Assembly: GCA_033557675.1 (NCBI GenBank)
Contig: JAWQRM010000288.1
Coordinates: forward strand, 1-24,728
Source: Coptodactyla brooksi
Taxonomy: Eukaryota > Arthropoda > Insecta > Coleoptera > Scarabaeidae
Direction of reading: 5' to 3'
Length of the DNA stretch: 24,728 nt
Below are positions 1 through 8,997 of the stretch, piece by piece (position 1 is the first letter of the stretch; every line of letters begins with the position of its first letter). The notes beneath the pieces are model-generated. The model made no database searches and was not told where the DNA came from. It saw only the letters and a list, made by a program, of their open reading frames with translations. Both the position numbers and the translations under genes were made by a program.

Positions 1-110
1 CGAGCAAACTCGTTGTAACCGATCCTGGTGAAAATCGCATATAGCGAGCGTTCGCATATAGCGGACATTTTTTTTTGCACCAGCGTGCTCGTTATAAGCG
101 GACCCGACTG
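1..110 (-). mobile_element. Terminus of a pogo/Tigger-type DNA transposon, cut by the window edge
   Basis: Read on the minus strand from position 110, the sequence starts CAGTCGGGTCCGCTTATAAC and is preceded by TA (111-112), the target dinucleotide of Tc1/mariner/pogo elements. Inside there are spaced variants of a GTCCGCTATATGCGA unit (around 38-64) and a related CGTTATAAGCGGAC unit near 89-103. Starting with CAGTCG followed by a TTATAACG-like block is typical of Tigger/pogo inverted repeats. The element runs off the left edge, so neither its transposase nor its other end is visible. The assignment rests on end similarity recalled from the family, not on coding sequence. Confidence 0.5.
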
Positions 111-112
111 TA

Positions 113-600
113 TATAACCCGTTTCAGACAAATTATTGTGAATTTTAATATATAGTTTCTTATTCAAAATAACTAAGAACCATTATTAGTAAAAACCCCC
201 ATATATCATAATAGTAGGTGTAATTCACGCGCGTTATAAAACATGCTAATTACGCTTAATCTGGGCAAAGTTTTTAGCGGCTAAAACTCTACGGGTTTCC
301 GCTAGATGGCGTGAACCCATCCTTGCCCCGGGGCGGATAGTAATTAACAACTCGAGCTGTAAATTTTTATATAATTGTAATTGGATTTTGAACCTTCTGG
401 ACCGGCCGGTATTAATCACCTCCGAATCGAACTGGTGCTACCCTTTGCGAGGATTAGGTTAGGTTTTTCGGCGCCGGCATGGATTACGCAAGATTTACGC
501 ACGGGATTTTATCGAAATTAATTAACTGCTCTCAACGAATTTATGGCCGAATGCGTTACACTCCGTTCCACCCTGTGGTTTTTCGCCGATATATTTCATA
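113..600. other. Non-coding stretch, GC-richer in 240-580, possible regulatory DNA
   Basis: No reading frame or repeat is recognised. Part of the stretch (about 240-580) is clearly less AT-rich than the surroundings and keeps many CpG dinucleotides, for example in CCCCGGGGCGG and GGACCGGCCGGT. It contains a CTCF-like site (299-313), homeodomain-type ATTAATTAA near 519-527 and a Runx-type TGTGGTTT at 574-581. Such clustering fits a cis-regulatory element, but short motifs occur by chance and no conservation data are available. Confidence 0.3.
299..313 (+). promoter_or_regulatory. CTCF-like binding site
   Basis: CCGCTAGATGGCGTG matches the animal CTCF core (CC-R-C-Y-AG-R-TGGC-R-Y) at every informative position. 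It lies in a CpG-retaining patch rather than in recognisable transposon sequence. Insect CTCF recognises a similar core, so an insulator or boundary site is possible. The match alone is the evidence. Confidence 0.35.
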
Positions 601-915
601 GGAGGGATTTAAAGAATAACATCGTCGATTTGTTTCCGACCTAATGAATGTTTACGATTTAGCGAAAATTGAGGTATTATTCGTTAATTGGTAACGATCG
701 TTCGCAGAAACGTATACCACAAATGCTGCAGCTCAAAAGCTCATCGACGAAACAAAAATACTTCTGGAAATCATCTCTTTTTGTAAATTTGTACCTGACT
801 CACATAGTATGAACCTTCCTTTCTATAGAGGTATGATTGTTTAGTGTAATTCTCTAAATATTAATTCTCTCTTGATAGTGGGTTAATATAAAACCGTGTG
901 AACTAAGATTCTGTT
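601..915. other. AT-rich non-coding DNA, nothing recognised
   Basis: Stops occur in all frames and there is no repeat structure that I can see. It may include decayed downstream sequence of the LINE fragment that ends at 916 on the minus strand, but no reverse-transcriptase motif is readable here. Confidence 0.4.
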
Positions 916-1137
916 CTATCGAGCTAGTGAAGATGCTGTAATATTTAATGAAGTGTCAACAGCATTGTTACTGAATATATTCCGATCCAAGTTTACATGA
1001 TTTTCTTTACTAGCAGGTTTGTTACAGTTAATTGCGTTCCACATAGCATCAAGGCGCTTGTTGGCATTGTCAATAATCTGAGCAGAAGCTTTTGCTTTAA
1101 CAGAAACTAATGCTTTTCTATAAATTGATCTGATTTC
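916..1137 (-). pseudogene. Non-LTR retrotransposon fragment (endonuclease-RT linker)
   Basis: On the minus strand a 73-codon open frame without a start codon reads IYRKALVSVKAKASAQ, then NANKRLDAMWNAIN, then NLDRNIFSNNAVDTSLNI. This order is the linker of jockey/CR1/R1-like LINE ORF2 proteins just before the reverse-transcriptase domain: a lysine-rich segment ending in a Y-K-A block, an N-K-x-x-x-x-W-x-x-I-N block, and the asparagine/phenylalanine-rich block that precedes RT. Stops bound the piece on both sides (TAA at 1138-1140, TAG at 916-918) and no RT catalytic motif follows, so it is a dead internal fragment. Clade cannot be fixed. Confidence 0.5.
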
Positions 1138-1241
1138 TTATCTCTAATTTTTTATCAGTGTGATTGACATTACTAGACAAAATATAAAGGTAAAAAACAC
1201 ACCTTTCTATTTGTTTGAAATGGGAAAGAGAAATAGGAAAA

Positions 1242-1272
1242 CTTAATTACCACCAAAAATGTGGTAATTAAG
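1242..1272. repeat. Perfect inverted repeat, 12-bp arms, 7-nt loop
   Basis: CTTAATTACCAC at 1242-1253 is the exact reverse complement of 1261-1272. It lies 16 bases from a second hairpin (1289-1318). Function unknown; it could be the end of a foldback element. Confidence 0.8.
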
Positions 1273-1288
1273 ACCACAATGTATAAGA

Positions 1289-1318
1289 TTTTCGTATTGA
1301 GTTAACCCAATACGAAAA
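1289..1318. repeat. Near-perfect 30-bp palindrome
   Basis: TTTTCGTATTG at 1289-1299 is the exact reverse complement of 1308-1318. The 8-base centre is itself palindromic except for one mismatched pair, so the whole 30 bp folds with a single mismatch. Confidence 0.8.
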
Positions 1319-2244
1319 CAACTCAGTCAATTCAACAAATCGATGCCTATGTTTTAGGACCATTTTATAATATGTACGCAAATGAAGCACTACAAGTCTG
1401 TTAAGTAATCTTTTATTACTTTATTCGGAATATTATGTTAAGAATCTATTGCGATACAATGAGAGTCAGCTTGTCTCAATACTTTTATCTGCGGATGTAT
1501 AAACATAAGAATCGGTGGAGTAGTAATAACGTAATTGAAAAGTAGTAGTTTTTCATTACGCGAAAATAATTGGTATGTTTGTGACCTGCATTCATTGATT
1601 TATTAGCGTAAAACAATAGAACAATAAATATTGGTGGAGGTGCCGGTGATGTATTAAAACAACCCTATTATCAAATTAATTTCTGTAATTTAATGCAACT
1701 GCATGTCATCGATGTAACAACGCCGGCCTAAATCAATGCCAAACATTATATTCCACGGTAGAATAATAGGTAAATGTTCTCTAAATTTTAGAGACGGTAA
1801 ATTCATTTATAGTAGCCATTGGAAAATGAATATAACTCCTATTCAACTCCTATTCAAATGTCGATTAAATAACGTTTGATTTGAGTGGTTACCAGTTTAG
1901 GACCTTATCTGCGACGAACCTACGGACAATAATGCCGGGGAATTATATTGAGGAAGTTTATTGGGGATATATGCATAATTATTGCATTATATTGAGCTAG
2001 ATATAGAAATAAAATTATTATGAACTGAATGGAGGAATTCTTCCTGAAATTTGAAACTTGTGTCAAACTACTTGTAGTGGAAACATGAATCAATAATCCT
2101 TTTGGCCAATGATGAGATTTTGGCCCGTACATTGCGATAGCGTGCAAGAAACACATGACAGAATGGATAGGGTGATTGTGTGGTTGCTAGTATATTAAAA
2201 AATAGTAGTAGTGTAGATAACTACCACCCACTCAACATTATCAC
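1319..2244. other. AT-rich non-coding DNA
   Basis: No recognised coding sequence. A 78-codon minus-strand frame (1920-2156) has no family resemblance. Around 1627-1660 there is a GGTGGAGGTGCCGGT block related to the module at 3481-3540 and 3841-3900. Confidence 0.4.
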
Positions 2245-2440
2245 CGCTACAATTGTAAACAATGTGCCACCAGAACACCAAAACTGAAAAATAGCTGCTC
2301 CACCCACAGCTAATCAAATTAGCATCATCAGGAGAGATGAAAGATGCTGAAAGACGTCTTTTATCTCTCCTGATAATGCTGATTTGGGTGTAGTGGTGAC
2401 ATTGTTTAACTTTGTTACTAGGGCAAAGGTTCCAAACGCA
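2245..2440. repeat. Head-to-head pair of Penelope-like element tails (palindromic)
   Basis: Two copies of the PLE tail module meet head to head. Innermost are 29-bp arms, 2316-2344 and 2357-2385, complementary at 26 of 29 positions with a 12-nt spacer. The minus-strand copy has CTGATGATGCTAA, a loop and TTAGC, so stem II of the hammerhead-like core is intact, but the following GAAAC is lost. It continues to TTTTTCAGTT and GGTGGCACATTGTTTA (ending near 2245). The plus copy continues to GTAGTGGTGACATTGTTTAA (from 2389), TTTGTTAC and CAAAGGTTCCAAAC. The same blocks occur in the same order in the tail behind the GIY-YIG gene at 15631-15815. It could be a self-complementary retro-insertion or an inverted pair of element ends. 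Confidence 0.75.
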
Positions 2441-3480
2441 CACATTTGCTGAACAAGCTGGATGATGGCTTTATCCATGGACAATAAATAGAATCAGGAT
2501 AGTTGAAATGTATTCGACTCAGTATACCTTTGCTTAAGTACGGTACTTTAAGGAATATTATATGGCTTATTTGCAATGATTTTTAGATAATCTAAATTTA
2601 TTTTCGAATCATGGATTTTCCGTGATAAGATTCTTTTTTTTCTCAAACATGTATTTTGTGAGTTATTTAATTAATATGTATAACGCGAATTTGAAGGAAG
2701 AGTTTATTGTTGTTGAGCTTGAAGTAAAAATGCCATTTTTTGTAACAATAATTGATATATATGTGCTTTATTTTTGGGCGTGTGCTTTATTACAGAATAT
2801 AGTTTTAGTTTTGTTTAGAATTGCAGAAATAATTACTCAAGCTTTTTGGATGCCCGAAGAGTTGAGGTATAAAAATAGAAAATACACGCAAATTAAAATT
2901 TATATTTAAGGAGTAACACTGTTTCTTTGGTTTTGTAGAATTATCGAAAAAAGTTTCAAGAAAATGACAATGTTCAGCCAACTTTGCCTTAACCGAACGC
3001 GATTTTTTTATCTGATAAAAGGTTCGTTGTACTCTAAGCTAAAATATGGAACAGATTTATGCCACAGCGATTAATTTATTTTTCGAGCGGGAAGAGACAG
3101 GATGGGGCATAAGCTCTCATTTAAAGCAACCCCCACAAGCAGCAACAAAAATAGGAATATGGAAAAAATAAGATTTCCATAGTTCGGTATACGTAATTAC
3201 TTGGTTTTAAGGCTATCATGGATGTTTTATTTATTTATTATTTATTTAAACAGCAGGGCGTTTTTCAGTTTCGAAAATGGAGAATTGAGCATTAATCTTG
3301 TTGAGACCTTTCAAACCTGATATTGACCAAGTTCATTTCTTTTCTTCTACGTTTCATGGCTTTTCTCAAAATGTGGAATAATGTTAAATATTCTGAATGT
3401 ACATATTGAGCAAACTGTGCACTTTAAGCTTTTCTGAGAACTGAGGATGGGTGATGATTAATATGGAATAAAAACACATG

Positions 3481-3540
3481 TTAAAAATGGCGGAAGTGCC
3501 AGTACAGTTAAAACACATTTTTGGATGAAACAGAATTGTA
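3481..3540 (+). repeat. Dispersed repeat module, copy 2
   Basis: Reads AAAAATGGCGGAAGTGCCAG and ends in an AGAATT block. Ungapped comparison with 3841-3900 by eye gives about 40 identities in 60. A shorter related block is at 1627-1660. Element class unknown. Confidence 0.4.
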
Positions 3541-3840
3541 TGTGCTTTCAGATTATTTGCATCCTCTAAAATTAAACTTTTTTTAAGCTAAGGAAACTAT
3601 TACGATTGAAGTTTGCTTATAATTGATCTTATAAAAACATTTGTTTTGCGTGCACGAACACAATATAACTATAAAATCTGTAAAATGATTTAACAAGGGG
3701 CAGAAAAGAGACAATACATAGTTTGAGGTTCCCACAACTTCAGAGATGTCAATACGGTATGAGCATTTTCGGATACTAAACATGTAATTAGCATATAATT
3801 AATGTACGTTTTAACTTATTGCTATTTGTGAAAGAATTCT

Positions 3841-3900
3841 AAAAAAATGGTGGAGGCGCCAGCACTGGCGAACCTAATTTTAGGATTGAGTAGAATTAAA
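3841..3900 (+). repeat. Dispersed repeat module, copy 3
   Basis: Reads AAAATGGTGGAGGCGCCAGC and ends in an AGAATT block. It contains the small palindrome CGCCAGCACTGGCG. Similar to 3481-3540 over the whole 60 bp. Confidence 0.4.
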
Positions 3901-4011
3901 TTAAAATTCACGTAGTTTTTGCAGCTTACATCGGTGGTTGGGTAGAATTTGCTTATTCTACCTATTCGAACCTTCAAGGAACGCCTAAATCACGTCATTA
4001 TAACCAAATGT

Positions 4012-4053
4012 CATTATATTTAATTAATGTAATTTTATTAATTAAATATAATG
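4012..4053. repeat. Perfect inverted repeat, 17-bp arms, 8-nt loop
   Basis: CATTATATTTAATTAAT at 4012-4028 is the exact reverse complement of 4037-4053. It lies about 30 bp beyond the 3' end of the Tigger-like pseudogene, so it may belong to that element's 3' flank, or it may be AT-rich foldback DNA. Confidence 0.75.
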
Positions 4054-4082
4054 TGTAATAAACTTGAATAATTAAACTTTAA

Positions 4083-4640
4083 TTAGCCTGGTGAGCAATC
4101 ATTAAAATAAATATATTTGTTTACGTTACCTGTTGCATTTAAAGTTATAGTTATAGCCGAAGCTTGAAATTCTGCGTATTTTTCTCTTTCTATTTCTTCT
4201 ATAATGGTCTCGGCTGCTGTTAAAATATTGTCATCAATGGTGAGGAACTCCATACAGTGCTTTTGCAATGCTGCTTGGATTGTAAAAGTTTCAGAGTGAA
4301 TATAACTCTGAAAGGGAAAGTTGATTCTCTTCGTCAAATTCTTCTGCTGTTGAAGAATTTTGTGGTGCACAATGCTAAGCTGAGACTATCATATTAATTG
4401 CTTTTAACAATTTTATTATGGCATTTTCGTTATTTTTCCCCGATTTGACAATTGATTTGAAATTCTGCAATATTCTGGTGTAAATTTGTTCGAAAATGAT
4501 ATTTCAGACTTCGAATTAGACTTTGGTGGATGAACTGGAGCACCAAAGTTGTATTGGGTGACTGAAATGCTAGTTTAATTGAAGTTAGGTTTTCAATATG
4601 TCGTTGGGATGGACAGTTACCTACAAGTAGTGAAATTTTT
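4083..4640 (-). pseudogene. Pogo/Tigger-like transposase remnant, C-terminal half
   Basis: Tigger transposases are DDE enzymes derived from pogo. On the minus strand from about 4639 the frame reads KISLLVGNCPSQRHIENL, then IKLAFQSPNTTLVLQ, then IRSLKYHF. This matches the Tigger block L-L-x-D-N-C-P-A-H, L-x-F-L-P-P-N-T-T-x-x-L-Q-P-x-D-Q-G, I-x-x-x-K. The catalytic aspartate before N-C-P is glycine here, so the enzyme would be dead. After frameshifts, KAINMIVSA and then CMEFLTIDDNILTAAETIIEE (to 4083) correspond to the C-terminal segment of the family. The N-terminal DNA-binding domain and the first catalytic Asp are not recognisable upstream (4641-4900). A 95-codon open frame covers 4083-4370. 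Confidence 0.7.
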
Positions 4641-4928
4641 CTATTTTTTTTCTTAAGTTCTGTGTAAAACTTTCATACAACGCCTTCAAAAAGGATACTG
4701 CACTAATTATATAGGAAAATTGGATCTCGGTGAAAGAAACTTACTGAACAAAAATGTAATGTGCACAAAGCTAAATAATGGATAGTTTTTGAAATACAGC
4801 CAGTCAAATACCAAAAATTAGGATCTGCGCGATCACACGCCGAAAAGAATCGCAACTATTATAACAAGAAGAATCGACTGCTACTTTTGGTTGTTTAATA
4901 TTTATAGACAGCTAACTTCTAAATGCTA

Positions 4929-4952
4929 CACAGTTCGATAAATCGAACTGTG
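4929..4952. repeat. Perfect palindrome, 11-bp arms, 2-nt centre
   Basis: CACAGTTCGAT, AA, then ATCGAACTGTG. Short and GC-balanced for this region. It lies about 290 bp upstream of the readable Tigger remnant. Role unknown. Confidence 0.8.
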
Positions 4953-5050
4953 CTTATAAGTAAAATCCTTCTTTTCTTCTATTGTAATTGTTTTGAGTTT
5001 TCTGTGTTTAATTCGTTCATTGGGTTTCATTCTGGGTTTCATTCAAGGTT

Positions 5051-5068
5051 TATATAAACGTTTATATA
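5051..5068. repeat. 18-bp perfect palindrome TATATAAACGTTTATATA
   Basis: Self-complementary over its full length. Two copies of TGGGTTTCATTC precede it (5020-5044). Possibly a chance AT-rich palindrome. Confidence 0.6.
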
Positions 5069-5329
5069 CCATACAAAAGTTGCAATTTTCTAAAATGTTT
5101 TATACTAAATTAAATGTTAATTTCCACATGTTTACGATTTCTATAAAGTTCTCTTATTCCCATTAGGGTTTCATCATTGCCAGGACATTCGTTATTTTCT
5201 TAGCCATTCCAAAAATCACTCGTGATTGTGTCGAACGACCAATTGCAAGCTTTCGCAGTCACATGAATCTCGTAAAGGAATCCAATATCGAACACATTCG
5301 TGGCCGACATACGTGCCTGTGCTTTAGCA

Positions 5330-5700
5330 CCGTACATCGGGCGAATTTGAAATTACAGACGCCGGGCCGATGTTGGAGCTTAGGGACGCCCGGTGGATGT
5401 GACGCGTCGCGACGCGGCCGCTGCGAATGCGCTCAGCGTGATTACTCGTTGTTTGCCCATTCCGGTGGCTGGCATTTTCACGTCACGTTTCGCTTGGCGC
5501 GCTGTTGTCATTAGCGGAAATGGCGGCGTTAATTCGTCAGTTAGCGACGCGACGCTGCTTTTTCGGCGCCAGCCGGCCCGTCGGTTTGCAAACAAACGAA
5601 AGCCCCTGCGCTGACGCAATTGTAGGTTCTGATAGTGGCGGTGCGACCGAATTAGCGCCAACTATGCGCGCACCCGACGCCGCGGCCACGCTTGTTTAAA
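5330..5700. other. CpG-rich islet 1, probable regulatory DNA
   Basis: A sharp switch from AT-rich DNA to sequence dense in CpG (runs such as GACGCGTCGCGACGCGGCCG) occurs at about 5350-5690, and the flanks are AT-rich again. Four overlapping frames of 64-93 codons exist on both strands, which is what GC-rich non-coding DNA gives. None has domain resemblance, and the products are Arg/Ala-rich in every frame. No TATA or clear Inr. It could be a promoter or enhancer island, or an undetected exon. Confidence 0.4.
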
Positions 5701-6869
5701 CTTGTTCCTCCCCTCCGAAGCACGAACAACTCATTTCACATGCAGCGGTGCTCAAGAGTTGTACGCACCGATTCAAACTCTCCGACGCCGAAACGTGCAT
5801 ACGTTAGAACTATGTGAGCTAGAAATGAAATTCTGTACAACACTAATGCTTTGAGTGTACTTTCCGCCTTAGATTTGAACCGAAAACATTCCTTCCAATA
5901 CCAAGAACATTTTCCTCCAATATCAAGAAAATTATTAAGAATTATGTTGCCTATTACCATAAATCTCCTTCAAAGTACTCCCTTTCCGATTGAACACATG
6001 ATTAATGATTCCTGAACTTATTTAAATGAATCCCAAAAACCTTTAGTTCGATGCATTTACAAGTTGTCTCGCGTTTTATTACGTTTTACCTCTCCATGCA
6101 AGCACACATGCCTCGATTTTTGTTTATTTAATCTAACCCAATTTAATACCAATATATACTAATCATACCTCATATGATACAACCCAATTTTGACGTATCA
6201 TAGATTCTTTGCATAATCTATTTTATACCTGCCGGTCACTTAATCCATTATAAATGTTATAAGCAGATATATTTTCATAACATAAGTCATTTGGCACTAA
6301 TGCTTATTTGCTTTTTTTATAATTTTTGTCCTTAATTTAATGTTTTGTGCTTATTTGAAGCTTTTACGTATAATTTTCCATAAAGAGCTAATAAATCTAC
6401 TAGTGTCGAACAAAAAATCTAAATATGCACTATATCGACTATTTTCTCCCATCTCTACATATCGTATCCCATGCATTTCCCCGCTGATCGCGTCGCCCCA
6501 GCAAACAGCACCGCTGGAAAAAATATATGTTAAAACACGTCTTTCTGTAATTCCTCGGTGTCTCATAATTGTAAATGTAGGAAAGCCTACAATTCTCCCA
6601 CGTACATTCCTCCTGCGGCAACGCACGCGTAAAGTTGTTAGATTGAAGATTAGATCCTTGCTACTTAATTGTTATTCATAATTTTAACCGGCTTCACCTG
6701 TTGTACTTGTTTAACGTTCGATTTTTTCATGGATTTCTAATCGTTTAAATTTAACTTTCTAAAATGTTTAGCTTGTTTTGATGTTAGTTTTCGATAATCT
6801 TATTTCTCAACATTTCGATGATTTCATAATTACTCAAATTTACTGTACCCGATCAAGAAACAATAGATT
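5701..6869. other. AT-rich non-coding DNA
   Basis: No repeat or gene recognised. The longest frame, 6340-6681 (+, 113 codons), is basic and hydrophobic without a known motif, and opposing frames overlap it. The 3' part should contain the left end of the hAT element, but no left inverted repeat matching its right end (CTGGGCTCTAG) was found. Confidence 0.4.
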
Positions 6870-8170
6870 CCGTTTCGAAATATTGTACAGCAAAAAGAGT
6901 TTACTTTTTTACATCAACGAAGTCTACAAAAGTTGACAAATCACTCTAAGCAACAAACAATTGCAGAATCCTTACAGTCATGTTCTGGCTATAATGAACA
7001 ACAACAATTTAATTTTGACTTATGCAAAGCTGTGGTACAGTCTAATATACCATTAAACAATTTACAAGATGATGGCCTCAAATCTCTTACGAGATGTAGA
7101 TGATACTCTTCGCAAAAATTACATTAGCTCTGTATATAAAGAAACTATACAGAAAATAAAAGCGCTAGTAGGTAATAATTACATTTGGTTTAGCGTTGAT
7201 GAAACTGCATACATTTGTGGGAGGTATGTGGTAAATATAATCGTAGGCGTGCTGAATGAGGAAGTTTTCACAAAAGGATACTTGATATGTTCAAAAGAGC
7301 TGGAAGCAATAAATAACAATACATTTACAAGATTTGTAAATGAGACATTAACAAACTTTTATCTTCCCGAAGCTGTGCCCTATTACAAAATTTTATTAAT
7401 GGTTTCGGATGCCGCACCATATATGGTTAAAACTGCATCAAATCTTAAAGTTTTTTTATGCAAATTTGATTCATTGCACGTGTTTAGCACAAGGACTTAA
7501 TCGGGTTGTTGAAATTATACGGCTTCAATTTCCTCTTGTTAATGAAATAATAAAAAATGGCAAAAAGGTTTTCATTAAAGCCCCTTTCAGAGTGCAACTC
7601 TTCAGCGAAAGGTTGCCTAACATTCCATTATCACCTGAGCCAGTGTTAACTCGGTGAGGAACATGGTTAGATGCCGCTTTATACTTACGCTTTATACTAA
7701 ATTTCGAAGATTTGAAAAACGTTGTGTGCGCATTTTCAGATACTACTAGTAAATCGATAAGAGATTGTCAGGCCGTTTTAAAAAAAGCAGAATTCAAAAA
7801 TAGTGTCGCTTTTATTAAATGTAATTTTAATCTTGTAAATAAAACCATAAAATCCTTAGAGAAACAAAAAGTCCCATTAGTTCAGTCGATTAAAAAAGTT
7901 AATGATTTCAAAACTGCCATAGATGTTATACCTTATAAAACGAGGGATTTTAAAACGTTAAATAAAATATCAACCATCCTAAATGAAGGGATTCAAGATT
8001 TGAATATGAATCCAGCTGTCGTAGCAAAATATAAATATGCACCTATAACCAGTGTTGATGTCGAAAGAAGTCTTTCAAATTATAAAAACATTTCAAGTGA
8101 TCGATGACAGAGCTTGACAATGGAACATTTAAATGAATATTTAATAATTTCGTGTTTTAAACGGAAATAG
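6870..8170 (+). pseudogene. hAT-family transposase pseudogene, CGGBP1-like type
   Basis: hAT transposases cut and paste DNA with a DDE-type core split by an alpha-helical insertion. Pieces in order: FNFDLCKAVVQSNIPLNNLQ (near 7011-7070), TLRKNYISSVY, IWFSVDETAYICGRYVVNII (catalytic Asp region), LMVSDAAPYM (second catalytic region), LIHCTCLAQGLNRV (from about 7457), and the C-terminal dimerisation block ITSVDVERSLSNYKNISSDR followed by EHLNEYLIISC. The reading frame shifts twice (before 7069, and at about 7440-7460 beside a T run). It has TGA stops at 7655 (where Trp is expected in R-W-G-T-W-L) and 8105 (where Arg is expected). A final TAG is at 8168. About 430 codons are covered, near full length apart from the N-terminal BED-like zinc finger. 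Confidence 0.85.
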
Positions 8171-8481
8171 CTTTGTTTTTAAATTTGGTTTCATTAAAAC
8201 TGTTAATAAAAAGAGTTGGGTTTAATAAATGTTTTAAACGTTTGTTTTATTTAAAGTATTTAAATGTTTTGAATGAAAATATGTTCTCATTTATTGTTTT
8301 ATTCTTTTGTTTAAGTATTAAATGTTAACATTATATTAATAAAGTACTAGATATATCTAAATCAATGTTTATTTCATATATTAATAATGCTTTTTTGAAT
8401 ATAATGATGCTTTTTTGTCAAAATCTATATGTTTTTTAAGCGCTTTTTCCTGCATTTTTAATGCTTTTTAATCTGGGCTCT
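8171..8481 (+). mobile_element. hAT 3' region and right terminus with subterminal repeats
   Basis: After the transposase stop the DNA is very AT-rich and then carries repeated GCTTTTTT-type units (about 8390, 8409, 8441, 8462), ending in TAATCTGGGCTCTAG. Closely spaced subterminal repeats of this kind bind hAT transposase. The element probably ends at about 8481, because a minus-strand LINE RT fragment is readable a few dozen bases further on. An 8-bp target duplication could not be assigned without the left end. Confidence 0.5.
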
Positions 8482-8550
8482 AGTCATCTGCGTTTTAGTA
8501 GTCATTTACTAAAGAATAATATCTTTTTCCATAAAATGTTCTTTGTCTTT

Positions 8551-8763
8551 TTACACCATTCCCTCCCTCATTATATTCTTCAGCCCTATATTAAGCAATA
8601 CTGTATAAACTGCGTCTCCCTGCATCAACCTCCTCGTTATTATATCAACCCTCGATAACCTTCTGTTTAGCTTCACAGTAGTTTCGATATTCTGTAGTAC
8701 CATATGGAGTAAAATTTGGATCTTCTTAGGACTATAAAGGTGTTTACTATTGGCCCTACTCAT
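8551..8763 (-). pseudogene. LINE reverse-transcriptase fragment
   Basis: The minus-strand frame reads SPKKIQILLHMVLQNIETTV, then KLNRRLS, then MQGDAVYTVLLNIGLKNIMR. This is the RT palm segment of non-LTR elements: (I)PxKLVxLIxM-type helix, V-x-x-x-x-x-L-S, and the GLRQGDxLS-x-LFN-x-x-LE-x-x-x-R motif, where G-L-R is R-L-M here. The catalytic YADD motif is not found downstream, where the reading meets the right end of the hAT element at about 8481. Only about 70 codons survive. Confidence 0.6.
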
Positions 8764-8997
8764 TGAGTTATTTTTTATTCATAGCAGGCTTTGCTTTAAC
8801 ATACATGTCTGGCCTGAAGTTGACCTATTTTTACGAAAGCCTCACTAATATTCTCCCAACAATGGTTCTTCATATTTTTCCAATACTCCACCAATATTTT
8901 ACTCAAATAAGCGAAAGTTGCACTAACAAATATCGTAAAAAATAATATCGTAATGCTAAAATGTACCACATTCAGGACACATCCTGCGTATATACCG
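8764..8997. other. AT-rich DNA, probably decayed upstream part of the LINE
   Basis: No named motif. An open minus frame (8796-9086) has no resemblance that I can defend. Confidence 0.3.

Larger units (their letters stand above)
2441..4011. other. AT-rich non-coding DNA with a short dispersed repeat
   Basis: No gene recognised; frames at 2622-2909 (+) and 3583-3783 (-) look like chance AT-rich frames. A TTATTTATT microsatellite lies at about 3224-3248. Two related blocks about 60 bp long start exactly 360 bp apart (3481 and 3841). Confidence 0.4.

Noticed and set aside
2622..2909. 95-codon hydrophobic plus frame
   Set aside because: AT-rich DNA gives Phe/Ile/Tyr-rich chance frames; no signal-peptide logic, no family.
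3966..3990. TTCGAACC word resembling a tRNA T-loop
   Set aside because: No complementary acceptor stem or A-box at proper distance.
5263..5699. Overlapping open frames of 64-93 codons on both strands
   Set aside because: GC-rich DNA opens all frames; no domain, no consistent frame, Arg/Ala-rich products in every phase.
6340..6681. 113-codon plus frame and opposing 91-codon minus frame
   Set aside because: Longest unnamed frame on the plus strand, but no motif, and both strands are open over the same DNA.
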